Source: Candidatus Peregrinibacteria bacterium
GTDB lineage: Bacteria > Patescibacteriota > Gracilibacteria > UBA1369 > GCA-2718715
Assembly: GCA_014240275.1 (NCBI GenBank)
Contig: JAAZXH010000024.1
Span: 1-41,257, forward strand
Reading direction: 5' to 3'
DNA length: 41,257 nt
Both the position numbers and the translations under genes were made by a program. The notes beneath the pieces were generated by a model. It searched no databases. It saw nothing but the letters and a program-made list of their open reading frames with translations, and was not told the origin of the DNA. Below, in pieces: positions 1 to 8,119 of this stretch; the stretch's first letter is position 1; each line of letters opens with the position of its first letter.

Positions 1-2351
1 AGATGCAGGGCGGAGAAGCCGTAAACATGCAAGGTGGTGAGATGCAAGGCGGAGAAGGCGTAAACATGCAAGGTGGTGAGATGCAGGGCGGAGAAGCCGT
101 AAACATGCAAGGTGGTGAGATGCAAGGCGGAGAAGGCGTAAACATGCAAGGTGGTGAGATGCAGGGCGGAGAAGAAGCAGGCATGGAAGGCGGAGAAGAA
201 GCAGGCGAAGAGCCTGAAAGAGAACCAGATTTTCCTGATTTTGTACCGAAGCCTCTAGCAACTAGTTGCCTTGAAGAAATAGTAAATTATGATCTTTTAT
301 CTAATATTTTCGGAAGTAGAGTTTTTAATTTCCCAGGCTTTAATAGAGCAAACAGCTTTATTTCACATTGTGCAGATATTTGTCTTCCTGTACTAGACGA
401 ATGGCAAGAAGATATTGACGAAATAATACTTTCAGAACTTTCATATTTCATAAATGATACTTTTAATTCAAGTCATACCTTCACAATTGCTGGGACTGGT
501 ATTTCTGGGCAGGCCCAAAGCCTTGAGTTTACATCTGATTCATATAATGCAAATTTCCTTTTTAACGGTGATTTAGCCTTTTCAATAAGAGACGGTCAGT
601 GTGTAAGAGTAATAGCTGAAACAAATGCTTCACAATCAGATCCAAGGTTTGAACCTTTAAATAAGTATGTAAGTTTATACCCTCAAAATATAAGTGCATT
701 TTTTACAGATTATATAGTTTTTGACCAAATTACAGCAGGAAGAATTCATTCAGACACAATCTCAGAAGTACGAGTAGTAGCTCCTCAAGAACACGAGCAT
801 GTTAAAAGTATTATTATTAATACCTACCCAAGTTCAACTCTTTCACTCCAAGGTGGGCAGTTAAGGTGTACTTACTCTGGTCAAAACCAAATCGGACTGA
901 GGGTTGATCTGTTTGATACAGTCACACAAACCGAAACCAGCCAATTTCTTGTAGCCTCTCAAAGTTCTGATTTACAAATAAGTTTAGACGCACTCACACC
1001 AGACATATCAAATTTAGGTGAATTAAGTATATATATAAGTATACCCTCAGACGAAGAATTAAGAGAGCAAGGTGTAAATTTACCTGGAGAAGGGACAGCT
1101 TTAAATTGTTCTATAAGTGGAATTAATGGGCCAATTTACACTGCACGTCGACTTTACCCAGACATTCAAAATGAATCACTTTTAAACCCTGATGGTAATA
1201 GTTTTGATATAGCTCCAATAACTTTTTCATTCGGGGATTTAGTATTAAGGGTTTACAATGAAACTCCAAATCAACACCCTGTTAATGGAGTTACTCGATA
1301 TCAGATCTTCAGCGATATAACCAATCAAATTTTTAAATTTATCATTAGTGCAGACGATACACTATTTCAAATGAATCAAATTAACTTTTCTTTAAACTCA
1401 GATATACCCTTTGCTGTACCTGGTAATCTTATAATTAAAACGTACGCTATTAATATTGATGAATTAGCAATACCTTACGTATTACAACCAGGCTTGAACC
1501 AACTTTCCCCTTTACTACAAAGTTATTTAACAACCCAAACACAGGTTTCTTTTGTGCCTGACCAAATGCCAGAGGCCCCAAGGTTTGAACAACCTTATAC
1601 TGTTGATTTAAGAATTGAGTCCATTGATGCAAACCCTATAAACAATGGAGTAGTACTAGAAGATCAACTAGAATCTCAGTATTATTTTTATGAAGGTTAC
1701 GGTTTACAAGAACTGCACGATTTACCTACGCGTATTTTTACAAGTGAATTGTTTAAATCTTTCTTTTATGTATCAAGCAATTCTACTCAAATTCAACGAC
1801 ATAGCCTTGAAGATTTACCAGACGAAATTGAAATTTTAAACACGACATTGAGCCAAGAGGGGTATACAATGTCTTGTATTAAAGATTTACAATTTCTTAC
1901 CAATAAAAAACCATATATTCAAGGTTATCAATTAGTCTTGCAAGTTGAATACAATTTTCAAGATGTGAGACATAACTATGAAGAATTCTTAATCGCACAC
2001 GATGCAATTGCGAGTGCAGGATTTTCTCAAAGTATTGATACATGTGCAGAAGCCTTAGGTGATACAACTATTTCACTTAAGTTTGTGCTTTCTCCAAATG
2101 CACCCCAAGACGAAGAACAAGAAATTCAAGCAGGTGAAACTTTTAGAATCTACTTAAATTATATAGATCTTGCTACACGTAATAATTATAACTTTCAACA
2201 AACTTCCCTAGAAGTTTTTGCTGGTTTTGATTTTCTAGGTGAGTTAATAGATTTTTTTGGTAGATTACCAGAAGGACAGGATGCAAATGGGGTTATCACT
2301 GACCCAGCAAACCAAACTAGAGTAGTTCCAGGTAAGATTATTCGTTTTTAA
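1..2351 (+). CDS. Large repeat-bearing probable surface protein, 5' end missing
   Basis: Open from the window edge, so the true start lies upstream and the first ATG (position 3) is probably an internal Met of the repeat. At least 782 residues are visible. Residues 1-52 are four 13-residue units of the form MQGGE(A/G)VNMQGGE, followed by degenerate EEAG copies and an acidic linker (about 53-77). The remaining 700 residues are rich in Ser, Thr, Asn and Ile with scattered Cys and no membrane segment, which looks like extracellular beta-sandwich material. I recognise no family. The C-terminus (VVPGKIIRF) carries no anchor. The stop overlaps the convergent flavoprotein gene by 14 bp. A surface location is inferred from composition only, because any signal peptide would lie outside the window. 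Confidence 0.75.
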   Translation, partial: MQGGEAVNMQGGEMQGGEGVNMQGGEMQGGEAVNMQGGEMQGGEGVNMQGGEMQGGEEAGMEGGEEAGEEPEREPDFPDFVPKPLATSCLEEIVNYDLLSNIFGSRVFNFPGFNRANSFISHCADICLPVLDEWQEDIDEIILSELSYFINDTFNSSHTFTIAGTGISGQAQSLEFTSDSYNANFLFNGDLAFSIRDGQCVRVIAETNASQSDPRFEPLNKYVSLYPQNISAFFTDYIVFDQITAGRIHSDTISEVRVVAPQEHEHVKSIIINTYPSSTLSLQGGQLRCTYSGQNQIGLRVDLFDTVTQTETSQFLVASQSSDLQISLDALTPDISNLGELSIYISIPSDEELREQGVNLPGEGTALNCSISGINGPIYTARRLYPDIQNESLLNPDGNSFDIAPITFSFGDLVLRVYNETPNQHPVNGVTRYQIFSDITNQIFKFIISADDTLFQMNQINFSLNSDIPFAVPGNLIIKTYAINIDELAIPYVLQPGLNQLSPLLQSYLTTQTQVSFVPDQMPEAPRFEQPYTVDLRIESIDANPINNGVVLEDQLESQYYFYEGYGLQELHDLPTRIFTSELFKSFFYVSSNSTQIQRHSLEDLPDEIEILNTTLSQEGYTMSCIKDLQFLTNKKPYIQGYQLVLQVEYNFQDVRHNYEEFLIAHDAIASAGFSQSIDTCAEALGDTTISLKFVLSPNAPQDEEQEIQAGETFRIYLNYIDLATRNNYNFQQTSLEVFAGFDFLGELIDFFGRLPEGQDANGVITDPANQTRVVPGKIIRF
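3..212 (+). repeat. 39-bp in-frame tandem repeat with 78-bp higher-order period
   Basis: Four full 39-bp units (3-41, 42-80, 81-119, 120-158) are followed by degenerate copies to about 212. Units alternate between CAGGGC...GCCGTA and CAAGGC...GGCGTA versions, encoding A/G at one residue, so the real duplication unit is 78 bp. Unit length is a multiple of three, so copy-number change keeps the frame. The array runs off the window edge. Confidence 0.95.
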
Positions 2352-3579
2352 GGCACGAATTCCCGGCAATATAGCCAGTAGCCCAGGAAGCCTGTAAGTT
2401 ATAGCCTCCAGTGAAGCCGTCGATATCCAGCACTTCACCGGCAAAATACAGGCCTTCACAAATTTTAGATTGCATGGTTTTGTGATCTACTTCTTTTAAA
2501 TTAATACCTCCAGCCGTTACAAATTCATCGCCTTTGCCTCGGCCAATAATTTTAATTTCGTAAGATTTTATTAAACTTACAAGTTTACGTAATTTTTTAT
2601 GCGAAACTTCATTGGCATTTTGTTCTAGATTCAAATCTGACTTATCAGCTAAAACGTTTAATAATCTGCGAGGAATAATTCCGCCAAATAAATTACCTAG
2701 GTTCTTTTTAGGGTTTTGAGCTACTCTTTCAAAAATTTGAGTTTCTAGTTCCATTAATTTTATATTTGGTAATAAATCTAAGTACACATGGTGAGGCGCA
2801 TCTTTGGTAAGCTTTTCAAAGGCCAACAAACTACTAACTGCAAAAACAGCCGGGCCACTGACTCCACGGTGGGTCCAGATAATAGGCCCTGCAAATTCAA
2901 TTTTAGAACCATCTGAAAGTTTACTTTTAAAGTGAACATCAATGTGGCTTAAGCCTGAGAGTTCTTCTCCTAAATGTTGATCTATCACAAAACTTGAAAG
3001 ACTAGGGCCAAGCTCTGTAATACTATGGCCTAGTTTAGCTGCCAGCATATAGCCGGTACCAGAGGAGCCGGTGTGTGCGTAAGCCTGCCCACCAGTTGTA
3101 ATTATCACCTTATCAAATTCCATACTTTCACCTTTGTGATTAGTCAAAACAAATTGATCTTGGTTTTTAGCAATCTCTACCACATTGCTACCAAACATGA
3201 TTTTCACGTTGGCTTTATTTTTTAAGTCTTCAAAGACACCAACAATTTCCGAGCCGTCGTTAGATACAGGGAAGACTCTTAAATCTTCTTCAGTTTTAAG
3301 TTTCACCCCAGCATCTTCAAAAAAATCATAAACTTTTTCAGGGGGGAATTCATGCATTGCAAAACGTAAAAATTTTGCACCTCGGGGGTAGTTTTTGAGG
3401 GTTTTTTTTAGGTCGTTATTGCCGGTTGTTACATTACATCTACCGCCACCTGAAATTAAAACTTTAGCACCAAGTTTTTGATTCTTTTCAAACAAATAAA
3501 CTTCTAATTCTGAGTTTAGCGAAGCTTGCCAAGCAGCCATCATACCGGCGGCACCTCCACCTATAATTGCAATTTTCAT
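2338..3579 (-). CDS. HI0933/BaiN-family NAD(P)/FAD-dependent oxidoreductase
   Basis: 413 residues, the usual length for the family. The N-terminus IIGGGAAGMMAA (residues 5-16) is the FAD-binding Rossmann glycine loop, and SGGGRCNVT (43-51) is the family signature. A second glycine-rich FAD-contact region, GLYFAGEVLDIDGFTGGYN, lies near the C-terminus. Members are cytosolic flavoproteins (E. coli YhiN, BaiN) whose physiological substrate is mostly unknown. The start overlaps the stop of the upstream beta-CASP gene as ATGA, implying translational coupling. The 3' end overlaps the convergent repeat protein by 14 bp. Confidence 0.9.
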   Translation of the reverse strand: MKIAIIGGGAAGMMAAWQASLNSELEVYLFEKNQKLGAKVLISGGGRCNVTTGNNDLKKTLKNYPRGAKFLRFAMHEFPPEKVYDFFEDAGVKLKTEEDLRVFPVSNDGSEIVGVFEDLKNKANVKIMFGSNVVEIAKNQDQFVLTNHKGESMEFDKVIITTGGQAYAHTGSSGTGYMLAAKLGHSITELGPSLSSFVIDQHLGEELSGLSHIDVHFKSKLSDGSKIEFAGPIIWTHRGVSGPAVFAVSSLLAFEKLTKDAPHHVYLDLLPNIKLMELETQIFERVAQNPKKNLGNLFGGIIPRRLLNVLADKSDLNLEQNANEVSHKKLRKLVSLIKSYEIKIIGRGKGDEFVTAGGINLKEVDHKTMQSKICEGLYFAGEVLDIDGFTGGYNLQASWATGYIAGNSCLKNE

Positions 3580-4970
3580 AATTGAATTTCAAATTCTTCT
3601 CCCAAATTTGGAATAGCAATATCTAAGTCATTATGATTTTGCTTTAAGATTTCTCCAAAAGTTAAACCCTGATTTTGCTCACCATGTACCAAGAAGGTTT
3701 TTTTAAGACCATCAATATGACCTACAAAGTCGATTAAGTCAGAACGGTCAGCGTGACCTGAAAAGGCATCAATTACCTCAATATCAGCAAGTACTGGATA
3801 TGTATCTCCAAAAATTTTCACACTTGGTTCTTTGTTCACAAGCTTTCTTCCTAAAGTATTTTCTGCCTGGTATCCAACAATTAAAACCATGTTGCGCGGG
3901 TCTGAAATATTATTTTTTAAGTGATGTAATATCCTCCCAAACTCACACATTCCAGAGGCAGAGATAATAATCATCGGTTCATCTTTATTATTCAACGATT
4001 TAGATTCTTCAACTGATTCTACGTATTTAAGCATCCCAAAACCAAACGGATTTTTAAAGTTTTCTATAAACTCCTGATTAATTTCTTTATCAAAACACTC
4101 TGGGTGCCTCGCAAACACATCGCATAAATTAACCGCTAGTGGAGAATCTACATAAATTGGCACATGCGGAATGTCTTTGTTTTTCATTAAATTATTCAAA
4201 TGAAACACTACCTCCTGGGTTCGCTCCAATGCAAAGGCGGGAATTATAATTTTACCACCTCGTTTAATAACTTTGTTAATTAACTCCTTAAAGTGCTTAT
4301 CGACATCTTTAATAAATTTATGAAAGCGATTACCATAAGTAGTTTCACAGATTAGGTAATCAGAGTAGGGGATGTATTCTGGATTTCTCAAAATTGGTAG
4401 GCCACGTCTTCCTAGATCACCAGTAAATGTAAGTACCACTGGGTGAGCCGCTCCCTTTTCCATAATTTGTAGGTGTACAATAGCTGAACCTAAAATATGT
4501 CCGGCATCGTAGTAAGTAAGTTTCACCCCTGGTACTATTTCTGTTTCGCGGTGATATCCAATCGTTACCATATTTTGCAGCACTGGAGGTATGTCATCTT
4601 CGGTATAAATTGGAGGTACAAAGGGTTTACCTTTTTTCATCATCCATTCTACTTCACGCATTTGAATAAAGGCAGAATCCATGAGCATGTAAGAACTCAA
4701 ATCCCGGGTAGCGTCAGTGCAGTATATCGGGCCATTAAAGCCGTGCTTAACATAATAAGGAATTAGCCCAATATGATCCATATGGGCGTGGGAAATAATC
4801 ATGGCATCTATTGTAGTCGGATCAACTAAAACCTGGCGATTCTTAACTTCGGCTTCTTTTCTGTGACCTTGAAAAAGACCACAATCTAACAAGATGCGTT
4901 TGCCATTGACGGTCAATAAGTGTTTTGAACCTGTAACCTCGCGAGCTGCACCCAAAAATTGTAATTTCAT
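3576..4970 (-). CDS. MBL-fold beta-CASP ribonuclease (CPSF/TTHA0252-like)
   Basis: 464 residues. The zinc motif HAHMDH (61-66) lies in an N-terminal metallo-beta-lactamase fold, FTGDLGRRG gives the next metal ligand near residue 188, ETTYGNR follows, then a beta-CASP insert with SASGMCEFGR and FSGHADRSD, and a C-terminal RNA-specificity segment with LVHGEQ. The family cleaves RNA as endo- and sometimes 5'-3' exonuclease in the cytosol, so a role in mRNA turnover or RNA maturation is likely. The length is typical for the TTHA0252/YSH1 group and shorter than RNase J. It is the first gene of a two-gene unit with the flavoprotein and has its own extended -10 promoter upstream. Confidence 0.92.
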   Translation of the reverse strand: MKLQFLGAAREVTGSKHLLTVNGKRILLDCGLFQGHRKEAEVKNRQVLVDPTTIDAMIISHAHMDHIGLIPYYVKHGFNGPIYCTDATRDLSSYMLMDSAFIQMREVEWMMKKGKPFVPPIYTEDDIPPVLQNMVTIGYHRETEIVPGVKLTYYDAGHILGSAIVHLQIMEKGAAHPVVLTFTGDLGRRGLPILRNPEYIPYSDYLICETTYGNRFHKFIKDVDKHFKELINKVIKRGGKIIIPAFALERTQEVVFHLNNLMKNKDIPHVPIYVDSPLAVNLCDVFARHPECFDKEINQEFIENFKNPFGFGMLKYVESVEESKSLNNKDEPMIIISASGMCEFGRILHHLKNNISDPRNMVLIVGYQAENTLGRKLVNKEPSVKIFGDTYPVLADIEVIDAFSGHADRSDLIDFVGHIDGLKKTFLVHGEQNQGLTFGEILKQNHNDLDIAIPNLGEEFEIQL

Positions 4971-4990
4971 AATAGGATTTAATCACTATT

Positions 4991-4996
4991 ATTATA
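4991..4996 (-). promoter_or_regulatory. Extended -10 promoter of the beta-CASP gene
   Basis: The minus strand reads TGATATAAT, a TGn extended -10 with consensus TATAAT. Predicted +1 is near 4984, giving a leader of about 14 nt to the ATG at 4970. No clear -35 (TTTATT at 17-bp spacing) and no Shine-Dalgarno sequence are seen. Confidence 0.6.
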
Positions 4997-5011
4997 TCAC
5001 AAAACAACTTG

Positions 5012-5611
5012 CTAATAAAGATCTAGAAAGGGTAAATTTTCGTAAGGATACAAACACATACCAGCTCCTAAATAAAACTCTCCTTTGTGTTTACATTCAA
5101 GTCCATTTTGACATTGTTTATATCCTAGGCCTTCGCAGAATTCTCCTCGGCCGACTTTATTATCAACTCGCGCAAAAACCTCAAAGCTGCGGCTCGGAGC
5201 TACCCGAAATCCATCTATCATCACTGCTAATTTGTATATGCCAGGAGCTAAGTTTTGAGTGTCGTATTCGAAGCGATAAGTTTGAAATTGCGATGGGCCC
5301 ATAAAAAACCTTTCATAACCAATGTTATTACAAGGGAACTCTTGTTTGTTGCGCGGGAATTCTTGCCCACTTTTATTCCAAATGACGTACGTAGCTTGGC
5401 AAGGACCAGGAAAGTTAATAAACATAGTATTTGTAGAGCTATTGCGCAGTATGCCAGCAATTGCCAAAGTGTCACCTTGGTACAACGCAGTACTTGAGAT
5501 AGTTGTGGCAGTTTTAAAACTTGCTTCAACCAAGGGTATAAAGCTTAATACAGCTACGCTAACACTCATTAATAGCAATACAGCATATGCAAACCAGTCC
5601 CGTTTTTTCAT
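5012..5611 (-). CDS. Membrane-anchored/secreted BsuPI-like protein with Cys-rich tail
   Basis: 199 residues. A hydrophobic N-terminal segment (about 7-29, after MKKRDW) is a signal peptide or anchor. Residues 40-145 look like a BsuPI/IPI-type immunoglobulin-like beta-sandwich: GDTLAIAGILRNSS, then GPSQFQTYRFEYDTQNLAPG and YKLAVMIDG. The C-terminal 45 residues hold five Cys (CEGLGYKQCQNGLEC...GMC), suggesting a disulfide-bonded extracellular module. BsuPI-like domains occur in secreted proteins and are not always protease inhibitors, so no activity is assigned. It sits alone between the beta-CASP gene and xer on the same strand. Confidence 0.7.
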   Translation of the reverse strand: MKKRDWFAYAVLLLMSVSVAVLSFIPLVEASFKTATTISSTALYQGDTLAIAGILRNSSTNTMFINFPGPCQATYVIWNKSGQEFPRNKQEFPCNNIGYERFFMGPSQFQTYRFEYDTQNLAPGIYKLAVMIDGFRVAPSRSFEVFARVDNKVGRGEFCEGLGYKQCQNGLECKHKGEFYLGAGMCLYPYENLPFLDLY

Positions 5612-5671
5612 GAATACTTAATTAACAGGCTTAAGCTTACAATGTGATTTGAAATTACGCAAGTATCTTTT

Positions 5672-6589
5672 TTAATTTAATCCTGAGAACTGTTCATGAT
5701 CTTGTCTGAGCTTTTGGTTGCTAACGTGAGTATAAATTTGAGTGGTAGAAATTGAGCTATGTCCAAGTAGCTCTTGGACTGATCGTAAATCAGCACCATT
5801 TTGCAAAAGGTTAGTCGCAAAGCAATGTCTTAAAATATGAGGGGTAACTTTTTTTGAAATTTTAGCTAAAATAGCCTGTTTACGAATCATTTCTTGTACT
5901 GAGTAAGCACTCAGACGTTGGTGATCTAGATGGCCACTTAAGTCAGCATTAAACTTTTTACTAGAAACAAACAGTGCTAAAAAAGGGTCGTCCCTACGTT
6001 GTAAGTAGTCTTGTAAATACTGCATAGCTCGAGCTGTAATAAAAACTGGACGTACCTTGCCACCCTTACCTCTAATTACTAGAGATTGCTCTTCATAATT
6101 TATATCTTTGCGATTAAGTTTAATCATTTCCGAAATTCGCAGGCCAGTTGCTACTAGAAATTCTGCAATTGCCTTATTCCGTTTTTCTACAATTGAAACC
6201 ATAGCAAAAGACTCTAAATACTTGATCAGTTCTTTTTGAGTTAAAAACTCAATTTGCCTGACATGTGACTTAGCTAATTCAATTTTTTCTGGAGTTAAAC
6301 AGGCTACATCATTTCTTTGTAAAAATTTCAATAAAGCTCGCAGGCTAATTAGGTGGTAATTGATAGTTTTAATACTTAAGTTTAGGCGTACTCCATTTTT
6401 AGTTAATCTTTTTAAAAAAAGCCTAAATTCTGTAATATCAGTCAAAGTAATTTCATGCATGGGTTTATCTCCCAAAAATTCTAGAAATCGGAGTAAGTAG
6501 TGTTGGTAATTTTCGATAGTTTTAGAGGATTGATTCTTAGTTACCTCACAATGTATCAAAAAATTTTTAATTGCCAGAGTAAGTTTCAT
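5672..6589 (-). CDS. Tyrosine recombinase, XerC/XerD type
   Basis: 305 residues from the ATG at 6589. A longer frame reaches 6637 but would run through the dgt promoter and into dgt, so I reject it. The N-terminal SAM-like core-binding domain is at about 1-90 (SSKTIENYQHYLLRFLEFLG). The catalytic domain shows the Arg of TGLRISEMIKL, HILRH, the GHSS histidine and the Tyr nucleophile in TQIYTHVS. It most likely resolves chromosome dimers at dif. It is the only Xer in the window and has no adjacent integrase partners or att repeats, so a housekeeping role fits better than a prophage integrase. It is divergent from dgt with 29 bp between starts. Confidence 0.9.
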   Translation of the reverse strand: MKLTLAIKNFLIHCEVTKNQSSKTIENYQHYLLRFLEFLGDKPMHEITLTDITEFRLFLKRLTKNGVRLNLSIKTINYHLISLRALLKFLQRNDVACLTPEKIELAKSHVRQIEFLTQKELIKYLESFAMVSIVEKRNKAIAEFLVATGLRISEMIKLNRKDINYEEQSLVIRGKGGKVRPVFITARAMQYLQDYLQRRDDPFLALFVSSKKFNADLSGHLDHQRLSAYSVQEMIRKQAILAKISKKVTPHILRHCFATNLLQNGADLRSVQELLGHSSISTTQIYTHVSNQKLRQDHEQFSGLN

Positions 6590-6599
6590 ATGCGATAAT
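6571..6599 (+). promoter_or_regulatory. Promoter of dgt-nrdR
   Basis: TTGCCA (6571-6576), a 17-bp spacer and GATAAT (6594-6599), with TGC just before the -10 (extended -10). Predicted +1 is near 6606, giving a leader of about 13 nt to the ATG at 6619. No Shine-Dalgarno sequence. It overlaps the first codons of the divergent xer gene. Confidence 0.7.
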
Positions 6600-6618
6600 A
6601 AAGCCAATAATATTCTAC

Positions 6619-7686
6619 ATGAAAGCCTACGCAACATCTACTCAATCTAAATACGGCAAACAGCTTCCGCTAAAAAACTCTAGTCACAATACTCTGAGTG
6701 ATTTTAAGTTAGATATTCATAAAATTTTATCGTCTAAGTCTTTTCGTAGGCTTAAAGGTAAAACGCAAGTAGTAATCGCCAATACTGGTGACCATTATCG
6801 AGACAGACTAACCCACACTATCCAGGTTGCAAATACCGCACAAATTTTAGCAGAGAGCCTTGGGTTAAACCAAGACCTGTGTAAGGCAATTGCTTTAGCC
6901 CATGACCTTGGTCATACCCCTTTTGGGCATTCTGGTGAAGATACCATGCATGCCATGATGCAGATGCACAACCAAAGTTTCGAACATAACTTGCAAAGTA
7001 TCAAGGTAGTTTCAACCCTAGAAAAAATCAGCCCCGCTTTTAATGGTTTAAACCTACATCATGAAACTTTATTAGGTCTGCAGAAACACAATCAAAGTGT
7101 GCAGAATCCAAGCGGCGAGCAAGTCTACCATAGTCTGGAGTCGCAAGTCGTCAACGAGGCTGATGAAATCACTTACCTATATCATGACCTAGATGATGCC
7201 TTTCGCGGAGGCCTTATTACTTTGGAAGATCTAAAACAATTAAAAGTTTATCACTTAATAGACAATCCTTCTCAGCAATTTGAAGAACTGATTCAATCTT
7301 TTTATTTCTATTTCATTCATAATTTGGTTCAGAACACTACTGCGCAAATCCAAAGTCAGAACATTCAAACTTATTTGGATGTGATATCTCATAAGCAAAA
7401 TCTAGTGATCTATTCTCAGGCAGCTTTTGAAGCGAAAGTAAACTTAAAACAATTCTTGTTAAAAAAATTTTGGACACATCCAAAGGTCACTAAGCAGAGA
7501 GCTCAGGGTGAAAAAATTATCCAGAAACTCTTTCATTTTTTTCTAAATGATCCTAAGAAATTGCCGGAAAAATACCAATTGCAAATTCAAAACGGTGAAA
7601 GTATAATTGAAGTGGTTAAAGATTACATTGCTGGTATGACCGATTTATATGCTAAAAATACTTATATAGAAAATGCTTTGTCCTAA
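6619..7686 (+). CDS. dgt: Deoxyguanosinetriphosphate triphosphohydrolase-like HD protein (dGTPase)
   Basis: 355 residues. It hydrolyses dNTPs to nucleoside plus triphosphate in the cytosol. Visible HD-superfamily metal ligands are H66 in RDRLTHTIQVA, H95-D96 in ALAHDLGHTPFGHSGED, and a later Asp in NEADEITYLYHDLDDAFRGG. SFRRLKGKTQVV is the conserved N-terminal signature. It is shorter than E. coli Dgt (about 505) and close to the roughly 350-residue dGTPase-like type. It overlaps nrdR by 14 bp, so both are probably translated from one mRNA; pairing a dNTPase with the RNR repressor points to dNTP pool control. Confidence 0.93.
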   Translation: MKAYATSTQSKYGKQLPLKNSSHNTLSDFKLDIHKILSSKSFRRLKGKTQVVIANTGDHYRDRLTHTIQVANTAQILAESLGLNQDLCKAIALAHDLGHTPFGHSGEDTMHAMMQMHNQSFEHNLQSIKVVSTLEKISPAFNGLNLHHETLLGLQKHNQSVQNPSGEQVYHSLESQVVNEADEITYLYHDLDDAFRGGLITLEDLKQLKVYHLIDNPSQQFEELIQSFYFYFIHNLVQNTTAQIQSQNIQTYLDVISHKQNLVIYSQAAFEAKVNLKQFLLKKFWTHPKVTKQRAQGEKIIQKLFHFFLNDPKKLPEKYQLQIQNGESIIEVVKDYIAGMTDLYAKNTYIENALS

Positions 7687-8119
7687 ATGTGCACACCAAG
7701 ATACCAAGGTTATCGATTCTCGCCTAACAAATAGTCAAAGAGAGATACGTCGCAGGCGGGTATGTTTAAAGTGTGAACACCGCTTTACTACCTTCGAACG
7801 CAACGAAGGGGTGTCTTTCACAGTAGCTAAAAAAGATTCCAGTATAGTTAACTACGACAGACAAAAAATTGAAAGGGGAGTCTTTCGTGCTCTAGAAAAA
7901 AGAAATATTAGCCCAGAACATGTTGCTAATATGATAGATTGTCTAGAAGAAAAATGGAGTCGCCAAAAAAAACAGGTGACCTCAAACACAATAGGCGAAG
8001 ATGTCATGCAAGCTCTATTGGGTCTGGATCAGGTGGCCTACATTCGCTTCGCCTCAGTTTACAAAGATTTCAAAGATATTCAAAGTTTCGAGCAAGAGCT
8101 TAGAAGTCTTAGTTCATAG
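7673..8119 (+). CDS. nrdR: Transcriptional repressor NrdR
   Basis: 148 residues, standard length. The N-terminal zinc ribbon uses C3, C6, C31 and C34 (MLCPKC...CLKC), followed by HRFTTFER, which is diagnostic. The ATP-cone (about 49-139) starts at VAKKDSSIVNYDRQKIERGV. NrdR senses ATP/dATP and represses ribonucleotide reductase genes by binding NrdR boxes. No RNR gene or obvious NrdR box pair lies nearby; the partner here is dgt, which it overlaps by 14 bp. Its 3' end overlaps the convergent malic enzyme gene by 11 bp. Confidence 0.96.
   Translation: MLCPKCAHQDTKVIDSRLTNSQREIRRRRVCLKCEHRFTTFERNEGVSFTVAKKDSSIVNYDRQKIERGVFRALEKRNISPEHVANMIDCLEEKWSRQKKQVTSNTIGEDVMQALLGLDQVAYIRFASVYKDFKDIQSFEQELRSLSS

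Noticed and set aside
3-212. CRISPR-like array at the left edge
   Set aside because: Units are contiguous and coding with no unique spacers, and no cas gene is present.
5255-5621. Overlapping open frames on both strands inside the BsuPI-like gene
   Set aside because: Their translations lack domain-like composition, and the 199-residue frame has a signal segment and ordered Cys.
5672-6589. Prophage or integrative element integrase
   Set aside because: Flanked only by housekeeping genes; no att-like direct repeats, tRNA target, phage genes or composition shift.
6590-6637. N-terminal extension of the Xer recombinase
   Set aside because: It would cover the dgt promoter and first dgt codons and has no resemblance to the Xer N-terminus; the ATG at 6589 fits the family.
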